Source of the DNA: Prevotella sp. S7-1-8
GTDB lineage: Bacteria; Bacteroidota; Bacteroidia; Bacteroidales; Bacteroidaceae
DNA length: 54,113 nucleotides
Direction of reading: 5' to 3'
Assembly: GCF_000758925.1 (NCBI RefSeq)
Contig: NZ_JRNC01000049.1
Coordinates: 1-54,113, forward strand
This document shows, in pieces, positions 45,348 through 54,113 of the stretch; the stretch's first letter is position 1; each line of letters starts with the position of its first letter. The position numbers and the translations under genes are program-made. A model generated the notes under the pieces. The model worked only from the letters and a program-made list of their open reading frames with translations, made no database searches and had not been told where the DNA came from.

Positions 45348-48074
45348 ATGCGCTACAAATCGTTTCTCATCCTTGTGTCTCTGTTAAGCCTCGCATCCGT
45401 TTCGCTCGCTCAAAACATCCTACAAGGCAAAATATACGATACCACGACCAAACGACCAGTGAGTTTTGCCAGCGTCTACGCTATAGATATTGGCAAGGGT
45501 GTCATGGCCGACGTACAGGGGAAATATGTCTTTCGCCATGCTTTTAGCGGTGATTACCGACTCAGGATTTCATGCATGGGCTACGCCACGCAAGAGATAA
45601 GCGTCAAGGCAGGCACCACGTCTTTGGACGTCGCCATGGCCGACCAGAGTGTCACGCTCCGCGACTTTACCGTCACCGCCAAATACAACGACAAAATCGG
45701 GAGCGAGGCCACAATCAATCAAGAAGCCTTGGAATACATACAACCCACGTCTTTAAATGATATTTTTGTATTGCTACCGGGCGGAAAGATGGGCAGCGAC
45801 AACATTCAAAACAACACACTTATCAGCTCTCGGCAGGTGGGTACAGACCTTGCCACTGCCTTTGGAATGGGCGTCTCCATCAATGGAGTGCCCATACAAA
45901 ATGATGGCATGCGTATGCAACTGAGCGGACTGACAGGATCATCTATGGCTGACCCTAACGGCAATGTGACTGCCAACACCGGTATAGACCTGCGAACCAT
46001 ATCCACAGACCATATCGAACGCATCACGGTAACACGAGGAATATCGTCGGCCAAAGAAGGCAACCTTAGCTCCGGAGCTATCAAAATAGATTTGAAGCAA
46101 GGTAAAAGCCCATTAAGGATAAGGGCTAAGTTTGACCCTTTAAATAAACTGGCATATGCCGGCAAGGGCTTTTTGTTGTCGGAACAGTTGGGAACGCTAT
46201 ATATTGGCGCAGATATTGTGCAGTCTGCCGCAGATATAGCCGACACGCGCGGAGCGTACAACCGCGTCACAACACAACTCAATTATAACAACAAACGTCA
46301 GTGGTGGGGCAAAGCCATAGACTTAAACATGCGCGGAAGCTGTGTGACATCATTCAACAATAACAAGACAGACGCCTTGATTAAGGCTTACCAGGAGAAA
46401 TATAACACTTTATACCAACGCCTTGACTTCTCTGCCAAACTGAAGATGGCTCTCGAATTACCTTGGATTGACTATCTCGAGCTGGTGACATCGGCCGACT
46501 ATACCAACAACAAATTGGAACATCACAAGCATGTTGTCAACCATTCTGTCACTCCCATGCCACAGTCCTATGGCGAAGGTGAGCACGACGGAATCTTCCT
46601 GCCATCCACCTACGACACATATTACGAAATTATCAATCGTCCCATCAACACATTCGCGCAACTTTGCGGACAAAAATTTGGTCAGTGGAGCAAATACCTA
46701 AACTACAACCTGTTACTCGGATCCTCTCTGAATTATACCAAAAACTTAGGAGACGGAACGATTATGAACCCTCAACGTCCTCCATTTCCGACAAGCAGCT
46801 TCATACGTCCGCGCAAGAACAGAGACATACCCGCATTGGTCAATCAGGCCGCGTTCGCGGAAATGACCTTGCGTTTCCATGCACGACGCAACGAGGTTAA
46901 CATGCGCATAGGCGTTAGAGAGGCCATGATGCTCAACCTGCCACGACATTATGACCTGCACGGCAAACCGTTGTTAGAGCCTCGCGTACAATTGGCTTAC
47001 ACCATGACAGGATTTCATCACGCGCAAAACACGTTTCGCATAGGATATGGGGTCGAAAACAAGCTGCCATCCGCCGACTACCTGTATCCTGACAAGATAT
47101 ACCACGACTTGATGGTTATGAACGCCTATTTCGACGACGAGAGCAAGCGACGGCTCATACTTGACACGCATATAGCCGACCCTTCCAATCCGCATCTGCA
47201 TGAAAACAAAAACAAAAAGTGGGAAATAGGCTACGACTTTTCTTGTCATGGATGGAAAATAAACCTGTCGGCGTTTCATGAAGAGATGAACGACGGCATC
47301 GAATACTTCACGCAATACGATCCAGTGACATACACCTATTATTATCAATTGAAACATCCCGTTAGCACAAAACCCTCGCGCAAAGACTTCCTCTCTCGAA
47401 CCATGCATTCTTTTGTATCTAACCGAATGCCCAAAAACAGTGCGAAAGTTATCAAAAAAGGATTGGAATACCGAATACACATTCCCACCCTAACCGCGAT
47501 AAAATCAGACATAGAGGTCAACGGCGCTTACTATCATACCATCTATACCGACGGTATTCCTGTCATGTATTGGCCGGGCACTATCCAGAATGACAAGCCC
47601 TATCCCTACGTGGGGCTGTACGATGGATTTGAGAAGAAATATGCATCAAGCCTCAATACCAACATGTGGATTAACACAAGACTACCCCAATGGAAACTCA
47701 TCTTTACCAATTTTATACAAACCGTATGGTTCACTAAAAGCAGATTAGGCAAGGACGTCGACATATATCCGGCAAATTACCTCGATCGTGATGGTATAAT
47801 ACATCGTTTTCGCCACGAAGAATTGGAACGAAATCCAACGCTTCAATCGCTCAAACGTGAATTTTCAAGCGCCCGGTACAACGAAAACAAGGCTCCCGTC
47901 TCACTTCTATGGAATATAAAATTGACAAAGGAGATGGGACGCTCGTTCAAACTTTCGTTCTTCGCCAACAATATCATACAGATTAATCCTAAATATGTTA
48001 ACGCATATTACCAAACGACAAGAAGCTGGCACAAACCATTCTTTGGAGCGGAACTAACGGTCAACGTTTTTTAA
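45348..48074 (+). CDS. TonB-dependent outer-membrane receptor with carboxypeptidase-like N-terminal domain
   Basis: About 908 residues. Signal peptide ~1-22 (ending SLAQ), CarboxypepD_reg-like domain ~23-105 (ILQGKIYDTTTKRPVSFASVY), plug ~110-245 (LNDIFVLLPGGKMG, then TTDHIERITVTRG-like segment) and a large barrel ending in VNVF. TonB, with ExbB/ExbD, would drive uptake of a ligand across the outer membrane. No SusD gene is present; its partners are a DUF4876 lipoprotein upstream and an outer-membrane barrel 4 bases downstream. The ATG at 45348 is preferred to a TTG at 45333. The ligand is not readable. Confidence 0.92.
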   Translation: MRYKSFLILVSLLSLASVSLAQNILQGKIYDTTTKRPVSFASVYAIDIGKGVMADVQGKYVFRHAFSGDYRLRISCMGYATQEISVKAGTTSLDVAMADQSVTLRDFTVTAKYNDKIGSEATINQEALEYIQPTSLNDIFVLLPGGKMGSDNIQNNTLISSRQVGTDLATAFGMGVSINGVPIQNDGMRMQLSGLTGSSMADPNGNVTANTGIDLRTISTDHIERITVTRGISSAKEGNLSSGAIKIDLKQGKSPLRIRAKFDPLNKLAYAGKGFLLSEQLGTLYIGADIVQSAADIADTRGAYNRVTTQLNYNNKRQWWGKAIDLNMRGSCVTSFNNNKTDALIKAYQEKYNTLYQRLDFSAKLKMALELPWIDYLELVTSADYTNNKLEHHKHVVNHSVTPMPQSYGEGEHDGIFLPSTYDTYYEIINRPINTFAQLCGQKFGQWSKYLNYNLLLGSSLNYTKNLGDGTIMNPQRPPFPTSSFIRPRKNRDIPALVNQAAFAEMTLRFHARRNEVNMRIGVREAMMLNLPRHYDLHGKPLLEPRVQLAYTMTGFHHAQNTFRIGYGVENKLPSADYLYPDKIYHDLMVMNAYFDDESKRRLILDTHIADPSNPHLHENKNKKWEIGYDFSCHGWKINLSAFHEEMNDGIEYFTQYDPVTYTYYYQLKHPVSTKPSRKDFLSRTMHSFVSNRMPKNSAKVIKKGLEYRIHIPTLTAIKSDIEVNGAYYHTIYTDGIPVMYWPGTIQNDKPYPYVGLYDGFEKKYASSLNTNMWINTRLPQWKLIFTNFIQTVWFTKSRLGKDVDIYPANYLDRDGIIHRFRHEELERNPTLQSLKREFSSARYNENKAPVSLLWNIKLTKEMGRSFKLSFFANNIIQINPKYVNAYYQTTRSWHKPFFGAELTVNVF

Positions 48075-48078
48075 ACAC

Positions 48079-49695
48079 ATGAGAATACCTATTTACATTA
48101 TCGGCTTGTTGCTATCCATTAGCTTTCAAAATGTTTTTGCGCGGAACAACTTGACCTATCTCTTGAGTGGAGACAGGTTGCCAAGCTCCCCCTATGTCGA
48201 GCCAACGCCATTTCATATTACTGACATTGAGAACGGCGCTGTACATCTTATGCAGGAGAACGCCGCCCTGCTCTATTTCATGCAATCGCTCAACGACAGC
48301 AGCGCTTACTTCAAAAGTCGCCGCCGTTACAATGCCAACATCATTAAATCAAGCGTTAACCATGTCAACACATCGGGAAAATACCTGTCGTACGATGGAT
48401 GCGAGCTCCTTGACGGAGACATTGCCGCGTCAGGAACATACCGCGCCAACCATGGCATCATATTCGGAAACACGGCTTACATATACCGCGGCAAAGACGG
48501 CGTGACATATAATTACGCTACCCAACCGGAACTTTACAAGCCCTATTTTGTAGGCGACACCCTATCCAAGGGATGGCTGCGCCAGGAAATTTATTATATC
48601 AAAGGTGGCTATGGTTTCCGATTGGGCAAGCGCTACTATGGCGTAGAGGCCCTATACGAAGGCATCGCACAGTCACGCCCGGACAATCCCAAACAGTCAA
48701 ACTACTCCTATTGGCTAACATTGGGGCTAAGCATGGCACACGTTCACCACCAATATCTTTACGCCATCAAAGTAACGCCCGAGCTAAACAGACAGTATAT
48801 ATCAGCCAGCACGGTGTCAGACGCCATGCGTTTTTTCCAGTTCTATGGCTTTGGGCAATGGCATCGACAGGAAAGCAAGGGCGCATTGGCATACGGAAGG
48901 ACACAAAAAATAGAAGGCATAACGGCAGACATGCTCTGGCAAAGGGACGGGGAGACTGGAAACGAATGGAACGTGGGCACCCATCTGGCATACAATTACC
49001 GTCACGCCAGCACCGAGGAAACATCGTTCAAAAACCTGTTCGAAATTCACGCACACAGGTTTCGCCAACAAGTAATATTGGACAGACGGTTCGAAAGCTC
49101 ATCCCTGCATATTCAATTGACAGGCGACGAAAGTATCAAAACAGGCGTGGAGAACATCTACGAAAACCAAATACAAAATCAAGAGCAATACATTTATGAC
49201 GCGAAAAAAGTGGGAAGCGGACAGCTATACAAATCCCGGCATCAGTCCGTGGACCTGCGTGTCAAGTACATCATGCCTTTGTCAACATGGCATCAGGTAT
49301 ATATGATGGCGGCCGCCAACTATTATGGTTACCAAGAAAGTTACGTTTCGCCACGAATGAAAATAATCAACCACTCATTTTCTCCATCACTTGGCACCGG
49401 CTATGCCATGAGCAACACTAAAAACAATCTTGTGGCAGACCTTCTTCTCGACATGCGGCAAGGAATAAAAGATTATTATTCGGTGCCCATTCCCTTCGAC
49501 AAGTTTGTCGACGCGCACGCATACACGCCCTTTTTGCTGCGTGGAGAGAACGCGCGACGTTTATCGATGCGTATCGGCTATGCCCGGAAAATAAAAGGAA
49601 GGCAATGGCTCGGCGTCGAAACAACCTTGTCTTACACGCGCTCTGACTATCGGAAAACAACAGCGACGCACTGCGGCCTGTTCTACTTCTTCTAA
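48079..49695 (+). CDS. DUF6850-like outer-membrane beta-barrel protein
   Basis: A 538-residue protein with a signal peptide (~1-22, ending VFA) and no lipid cysteine. After ~100 residues the sequence alternates Tyr/Phe-rich strands and polar turns to the end, closing with HCGLFYFF, the aromatic C terminus expected of an outer-membrane barrel. It resembles DUF6850 family proteins, which I associate with this kind of cluster; assignment is from memory of the family and moderately secure. It begins 4 bases after the receptor stop codon and ends 16 bases before the protease gene, so these genes form one transcript. Confidence 0.75.
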   Translation: MRIPIYIIGLLLSISFQNVFARNNLTYLLSGDRLPSSPYVEPTPFHITDIENGAVHLMQENAALLYFMQSLNDSSAYFKSRRRYNANIIKSSVNHVNTSGKYLSYDGCELLDGDIAASGTYRANHGIIFGNTAYIYRGKDGVTYNYATQPELYKPYFVGDTLSKGWLRQEIYYIKGGYGFRLGKRYYGVEALYEGIAQSRPDNPKQSNYSYWLTLGLSMAHVHHQYLYAIKVTPELNRQYISASTVSDAMRFFQFYGFGQWHRQESKGALAYGRTQKIEGITADMLWQRDGETGNEWNVGTHLAYNYRHASTEETSFKNLFEIHAHRFRQQVILDRRFESSSLHIQLTGDESIKTGVENIYENQIQNQEQYIYDAKKVGSGQLYKSRHQSVDLRVKYIMPLSTWHQVYMMAAANYYGYQESYVSPRMKIINHSFSPSLGTGYAMSNTKNNLVADLLLDMRQGIKDYYSVPIPFDKFVDAHAYTPFLLRGENARRLSMRIGYARKIKGRQWLGVETTLSYTRSDYRKTTATHCGLFYFF

Positions 49696-49711
49696 TTCTT
49701 ATACTTGCAAC

Positions 49712-52576
49712 ATGTTTCCAAACATCACGACACGCAGCTTTCATGCCGCCCAACAATTACTGGCAGCGACTGCCATTGCCGCCTTTACGGCATGCACTGA
49801 CACGATAAATGTCACCGGCCTGGCAAGCCAAACAAGAACGGACAATGCACGCGCAATACCCAACAGACTGAATATAAAGCTAAAGGCATGTATCGTACAG
49901 CATATAGACAACTCAAGGAACACGCTATTCATACCAACAGGAAGCGACTTGCTGGATACATATTTGCGCGATGTAGGAGCCAACAAGATAGAGCGTATAT
50001 TTCCCTTTGCCGGCAAGGACGAACATAGGCAACGAGCCGCCGCGCTCAACACATGGTACTCCATCGCCATGGACAGAACCGCGACACGCGGAACAAGGGC
50101 CGCCGCAAAACATCAATTAGAGACCATCGCAGACTATGCGGAGCCCGCATACCACGCCGTTTTAGAAAGCCCGGAATATATTTCAGACGATGGCGACTCA
50201 GAGACACAAGCAAACAAGGGCAAATATTTTAACGACCCCCTGTACGACAAACAGTGGAACCTGCATAACAATGGCAATATAGGGAACTATACTGACGCTA
50301 CGGGAAAGCGCATCATAAGCAGTATTGCGCATGCCGACATCAACGCCGAGGCGGCTTGGCGGCAAACAACCGGCGATCCGTCAGTGGTCGTTGCCGTCGT
50401 GGATGGCGGCATAGACATTCACCATGAAGATTTGCAAGAAAGCATTTGGATCAACAAAAATGAAATACCGGACAATGGCATTGACGATGACAACAATGGA
50501 TATGTGGACGATGTGTACGGCTATAACTTTACGGAAGATAACGCACTCATCACTCCTACTCGCCACGCCACGCATGTCGCGGGGATTATCGCCGCTCGCA
50601 ACAACAACGGCAAAGGCATCAGCAGCATAGCAGGAGGAAACGGCAACCCAAACACGGGGGTTAGATTGATGTGCTGCCAGATATTCAAAAACAATCCCAA
50701 TTATAACCCTTCTGACAAACACTCCCCGGAAACCATCGGCACGGGAGACCGCAACCGCGAGGCGGCGGCGATCGTATATGGCGCAAATAACGGAGCGATA
50801 ATTAGCCAAAACTCATGGGGATACGATCGCGTCATGAAACAAACGCCACAAGTTATCAAAGATGCAATCCATTATTTTAACACCTACGCAGGCGGCGACA
50901 AGACCGACAAACCACTGATGCAAGGTGGGTTGGTGATATTTGCCGCCGGGAACGACGCCACATCCGCCCCCAGCATGCCATCGGCGGAATCGTCCGTGGT
51001 GTCGGTATCATCTTTCAACCCCGACTTCAGCGCGTCTTGGTACACAAATTATGGCTCGTGGACCGATATTTCAGCACCGGGCGGCTCCAAACCAGTAAAT
51101 GGGCTTTATCCGTTGCAGGACGGCCAGCCCACCTCTGCCATATTGAGCACCGTACCCGCCACCACGGCTCATCCCAACGGCGGATATGCCTATATGCAAG
51201 GCACGTCAATGGCCACGCCACACGTATCGGCCATCGCGGCGCTAATAGTTTCCAAATACGGCAACGCGCGGTTCACCGCCAAACAACTGAGGGAAAGGCT
51301 TCTGACAGGTGTTCGCCCAATGGATTACAACAAGTATTTAACCGAGACATATCGCAACTCCATGGGCAGTGGATATGCCGACGCACTTGTGGCGCTGACC
51401 GATTACGACCACGACACGACCCCCACCGCGCCTCTCTTTCTTGTCAATCGGGCCAAACCGGACTATGGCAAGATAAGGATGGCGTGGACCTCAAAAAACA
51501 ATGGGGCTAATGGCTCATTACAAAAATACGTGCTCTACTGCTCCAAACATCCTGTCACAACAGCTAATCGCGCCAACAAGGATGTCATTGCGTACAACAT
51601 TCCTGCCCAATTTGCCAAAGAAAACCAAGCGATTCAATATACCGTCACGCATCTGGATAACAACACAAAATATTATTTTGGCATATTGGCAGAGGCAAGG
51701 AATGGACACCAATCATCTTTGACCGTATTGCCAAACAGCATTGCGACACTCAACAACACACCTCCACAAATTACGCCTGACACCGAGAGCGAGCGCATAA
51801 CGTTAGCCGGCAATGACACCAGGGATATCACGCTGCGCATCGAAGACCATGAAAACCATAAATGGACCGTGGCTTTCAGCACTGTCGACAAATTGCGTAT
51901 CGTACACACTAAATCCGGGGTGAACATACACATTGAGGCCAAACAATACATGCCTGGCGTTTATCCAGTCACGGTTAGCGCAAGAGACGAGCTTGGAGCC
52001 AAGAGTTCCTATCGGTTTATTATAGAGGTGGTGGCGGACAAAATCCCCTCCATGAAAACCCAAGCGCGGAAAATACGATTGCGGCTGGGGGAGCGCCGAC
52101 AAATTGATTTGCGCGAAATAACGGACGATGAAGACGTGAATTCCGTCAAGTACGAACTTATGAACAGTGAAGAACAAGGAAAAGATGTCCTTGTAAAAGA
52201 TGGCCGTATGGACGTGGTGGGCTCCACGTGGGGGCAGAGACAAATACACATAAAAGCCACAGACAAGCACGGTCAGAGCGGAACGATGGCCTTCGACGTG
52301 TTTGTATATCGGAATGAAGGTATATACAGTTTGTTTCCCACGATAACCTCCGGAATGTTATACCTCAAGGTGGGAGATACCATTGATGGGCATGTAAAGT
52401 GGCAAATAAGGAACGTGGCCGGAAAACTGGTCAAAGCTAACGCTTTTGACACCTCCTCATTAGATGCCGACAAACGCACCTATACAATGAATGTATCAAG
52501 TCTCACGGTAGGGCAATACACGCTCTACATAACCTGCCAAGGAAAGACATATCAAGAAATGTTCGTTAAAAGATAA
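49712..52576 (+). CDS. Subtilisin-like (S8) peptidase with T9SS C-terminal sorting domain
   Basis: A 954-residue secreted protease. The N-terminal ~28 residues form a signal with a cysteine in AFTACTD, possibly a lipoprotein site. A propeptide-like part (~45-165) precedes the S8 domain (~185-555) with Asp231 (VVDGGID), His285 (HATHVAG, where most members read HGTH), Asn414 (AAGND) and Ser499 (GTSMATPH): a full triad and oxyanion residue. An FN3-like domain (~570-675) and two Ig/cadherin-like domains (~680-865) follow. The last ~80 residues (FPTITSG, IRNVAGKLVK, VSSLTVGQYTLYI, EMFVKR) match a type A sorting domain recognised by the type IX secretion system. Thus it should be exported to and held at the cell surface. 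Confidence 0.88.
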   Translation: MFPNITTRSFHAAQQLLAATAIAAFTACTDTINVTGLASQTRTDNARAIPNRLNIKLKACIVQHIDNSRNTLFIPTGSDLLDTYLRDVGANKIERIFPFAGKDEHRQRAAALNTWYSIAMDRTATRGTRAAAKHQLETIADYAEPAYHAVLESPEYISDDGDSETQANKGKYFNDPLYDKQWNLHNNGNIGNYTDATGKRIISSIAHADINAEAAWRQTTGDPSVVVAVVDGGIDIHHEDLQESIWINKNEIPDNGIDDDNNGYVDDVYGYNFTEDNALITPTRHATHVAGIIAARNNNGKGISSIAGGNGNPNTGVRLMCCQIFKNNPNYNPSDKHSPETIGTGDRNREAAAIVYGANNGAIISQNSWGYDRVMKQTPQVIKDAIHYFNTYAGGDKTDKPLMQGGLVIFAAGNDATSAPSMPSAESSVVSVSSFNPDFSASWYTNYGSWTDISAPGGSKPVNGLYPLQDGQPTSAILSTVPATTAHPNGGYAYMQGTSMATPHVSAIAALIVSKYGNARFTAKQLRERLLTGVRPMDYNKYLTETYRNSMGSGYADALVALTDYDHDTTPTAPLFLVNRAKPDYGKIRMAWTSKNNGANGSLQKYVLYCSKHPVTTANRANKDVIAYNIPAQFAKENQAIQYTVTHLDNNTKYYFGILAEARNGHQSSLTVLPNSIATLNNTPPQITPDTESERITLAGNDTRDITLRIEDHENHKWTVAFSTVDKLRIVHTKSGVNIHIEAKQYMPGVYPVTVSARDELGAKSSYRFIIEVVADKIPSMKTQARKIRLRLGERRQIDLREITDDEDVNSVKYELMNSEEQGKDVLVKDGRMDVVGSTWGQRQIHIKATDKHGQSGTMAFDVFVYRNEGIYSLFPTITSGMLYLKVGDTIDGHVKWQIRNVAGKLVKANAFDTSSLDADKRTYTMNVSSLTVGQYTLYITCQGKTYQEMFVKR

Positions 52577-52580
52577 CTCA

Positions 52581-53513
52581 ATGAATAAATATCTCCTGAT
52601 CATAATCGGATGCCTCGTTTCATGCCACGCGATGGCGCAAGGCCGCCCCTTTCCCATCGTGGATTTACCCTCGTCAGCCAACTCCCTTGCCATGGGCGGA
52701 ACTACAACCCTGCGAGAAGGCGGTTGCTACCCCTACACACAGCCATGCAATATTTTCATGACGAATGACACGGCCATAAGCGCCGACTACCAATTGGGCT
52801 ATATCGACAACGCCGAGTATGTTAACAACTATATATGGCACACGCTTACAGTAACTTGGCGACGTGGAAAACAGGCAATAGGCGTAGGTACGCGATACCT
52901 TGACATGGGAAAACTAAAACAAAACGTGGACAAGAACATGAAACAAATGCCCCCAAACAGCAAATGCATGTATAGCGTCTCATTCAACATGGGATATGCC
53001 TTGCGACTAAACAGCAATTTGTCCATATATGTCACAGGGGCGCTGATGAGTGAAAAGACACTGATGACCACTAATGGCTGTGCGCTGAACGCGGGTGCGA
53101 CCTACTCCACACATTGGCATAGCATGGCAAGTTCCGTCGCCTTGGGAATTCGGAACGTTGGCCTTTACAGCTATCAAAACACAACCAAAATGCTTACGCC
53201 ACTCGTATATGTAGGCGGAAACATTTCTTTACCCACATGGGGCGACCAAAAACTTACTGTCGCCGCAGAAGGAGGATACTATAGGGGCAACGGACGCATC
53301 AAAAACAGTGGCACTCTCTCAATAGGCACAGCCTACAGCGTATGTCGTTATCTCAGCCTACAAATGGGAGCGCATTGGGGAGACGAAGACAACTATGTGG
53401 CATACGGATTAAATGCAAGATTGGGGAAAATAACGATGGAAACTTCTATGAAAACACCCATAACGGCCAACGTTGGCAAAATGTACATGGCTGGGGTTGG
53501 GCTGATTTTTTAA
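52581..53513 (+). CDS. PorV/PorQ-like outer-membrane barrel protein
   Basis: A 310-residue protein with a signal peptide (~1-20, ending AMAQ) and no lipid cysteine. The segment LPSSANSLAMGGTTTLREGG, with the small-residue/MGG pattern shortly after the signal, and the following strand-turn repeats to a C-terminal Phe are the plan of the PorV/PorQ (FadL-like, UPF0164) family. PorV and PorQ belong to the type IX secretion attachment complex and PorV binds the sorting domain of cargo. This gene is 4 bases after a protease with such a domain, which suggests a cargo-specific docking partner. PorQ-like or another barrel function remains possible. Confidence 0.75.
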   Translation: MNKYLLIIIGCLVSCHAMAQGRPFPIVDLPSSANSLAMGGTTTLREGGCYPYTQPCNIFMTNDTAISADYQLGYIDNAEYVNNYIWHTLTVTWRRGKQAIGVGTRYLDMGKLKQNVDKNMKQMPPNSKCMYSVSFNMGYALRLNSNLSIYVTGALMSEKTLMTTNGCALNAGATYSTHWHSMASSVALGIRNVGLYSYQNTTKMLTPLVYVGGNISLPTWGDQKLTVAAEGGYYRGNGRIKNSGTLSIGTAYSVCRYLSLQMGAHWGDEDNYVAYGLNARLGKITMETSMKTPITANVGKMYMAGVGLIF

Positions 53514-54113
53514 AAAACAACGCCCAAAACTCGGCTCAGCTGATATTTAAGGGGGGAGCTAAAGGCTCGGCAAGTATTAACTTTTGGGGGACGCCGCAGA
53601 TCCCTACGATTACGGTAACACGTAACCGCAAACAGGATAAAAACAGGAATGCATGATGTAGGCTAAAAGTTCATACGTGTAAACTTCTACCACGCCCATA
53701 CGTTTCTTGTATCTGGCGCGGCTGTCTTCATTCATTCTTCGCTCCCCATTCCTCACTCCTTGTTCTTTATTTTATAAAATATAATTACTGTTTTTTTGAT
53801 CATTGTTTTCGAGTCATCCAGAGAAAAAAGGCTGTCTTTTTTTGTCAAAACCAAGTCGAGCATTACCAAAAATCATAAGAGGGTTGCGATTGGTGCTTTC
53901 TCATAGCCTGATTAGGCCTCATTGGCAGTGCGGAAGAGGCTCAATCACGTTGCGATTACAACCTTATCTTCATGCTATTTGATACTCAACAGCAGACAAC
54001 AAAATAGGAGAACAAAGGCTACTTTTAAAAAGACGCTGAATGTCAGTCATTTACAAACTATCGCATATTTCGCGTATTTTAGAAGAAGGTAAACTTATTT
54101 TTAAATAAGCAAA
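53514..54113. other. Non-coding right end of the window
   Basis: 600 bases downstream of the PorV/PorQ-like gene. Present are a T-rich stretch near 53786-53800, the palindrome ATTTTATAAAAT near 53770, a nine-base motif GTTGCGATT occurring twice (53883 and 53949), and a perfect inverted repeat of seven bases at 54094-54109 close to the edge. No open frame with family resemblance and no clear operon terminator was found. Confidence 0.5.

Noticed and set aside
53883..53957. Two copies of GTTGCGATT 66 bases apart, spaced like CRISPR repeats
   Set aside because: Only the first nine bases agree; the following ~27 bases differ, and there is no third copy and no cas gene.

Overview
The window reads as a chromosomal segment of a Bacteroidota genome, most likely Prevotella or a close relative. 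Three things point there: the F1Fo-ATPase operon order (beta, epsilon, small membrane protein, a, c, b, delta, alpha, gamma), several promoters of the Bacteroidota type (TAnnTTTG at -7), and many TonB-dependent receptors, acidic-tailed lipoproteins and DUF families typical of the phylum. No tRNA, rRNA, CRISPR array, insertion sequence or prophage gene was seen. The genus is inferred from protein resemblance only.

Layout. 0.06-7.7 kb (minus strand): a complete ATP synthase operon with its own promoter and a perfect-stem terminator; the epsilon subunit is a short form without the C-terminal helices. 7.7-9.6 kb: pfkA, then a decayed nhaD-type Na+/H+ antiporter gene with a large internal deletion and a late frameshift. 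9.9-16.6 kb: an AraC-type regulator divergent from a tripartite RND efflux operon (adaptor, pump, TolC-like channel). 16.8-17.9 kb: maf and a KdsC-like phosphatase. 18.2-23.6 kb: a GNAT/FemAB-like protein, a TonB-dependent receptor and a DUF3078 outer-membrane protein. 24.0-33.2 kb: pyrG, yidC, an S9 dipeptidyl-peptidase-like enzyme and two tandem MFS transporters that resemble the MFSD1 (dipeptide) family. 33.8-40.2 kb: a DUF2723 membrane protein, a NodB-type deacetylase, queG and a FucP-type sugar transporter. 40.3-43.3 kb: two paralogous small surface lipoproteins, a glutathione peroxidase and trxB.

The most unusual region is 43.9-53.5 kb. A 20-bp perfect palindrome overlaps the -33 element of a good promoter. 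It leads into a surface lipoprotein (DUF4876-like), an internal hairpin terminator, then a tight four-gene run: TonB-dependent receptor, DUF6850-like outer-membrane barrel, a subtilisin-type protease with a type IX secretion (T9SS) C-terminal sorting domain, and a PorV/PorQ-like barrel. I read this as a repressor-controlled surface system in which a secreted protease works with a dedicated TonB receptor and lipoprotein to obtain a nutrient, possibly a protein-bound metal or cofactor, and in which the last gene may be a cargo-specific T9SS docking partner. That reading is inference; the gene content, spacing and motifs are seen directly.

Several starts were moved from the longest open frame to an internal ATG where the longer frame began with TTG/GTG, ran into a terminator, or ran upstream of a -7 box.
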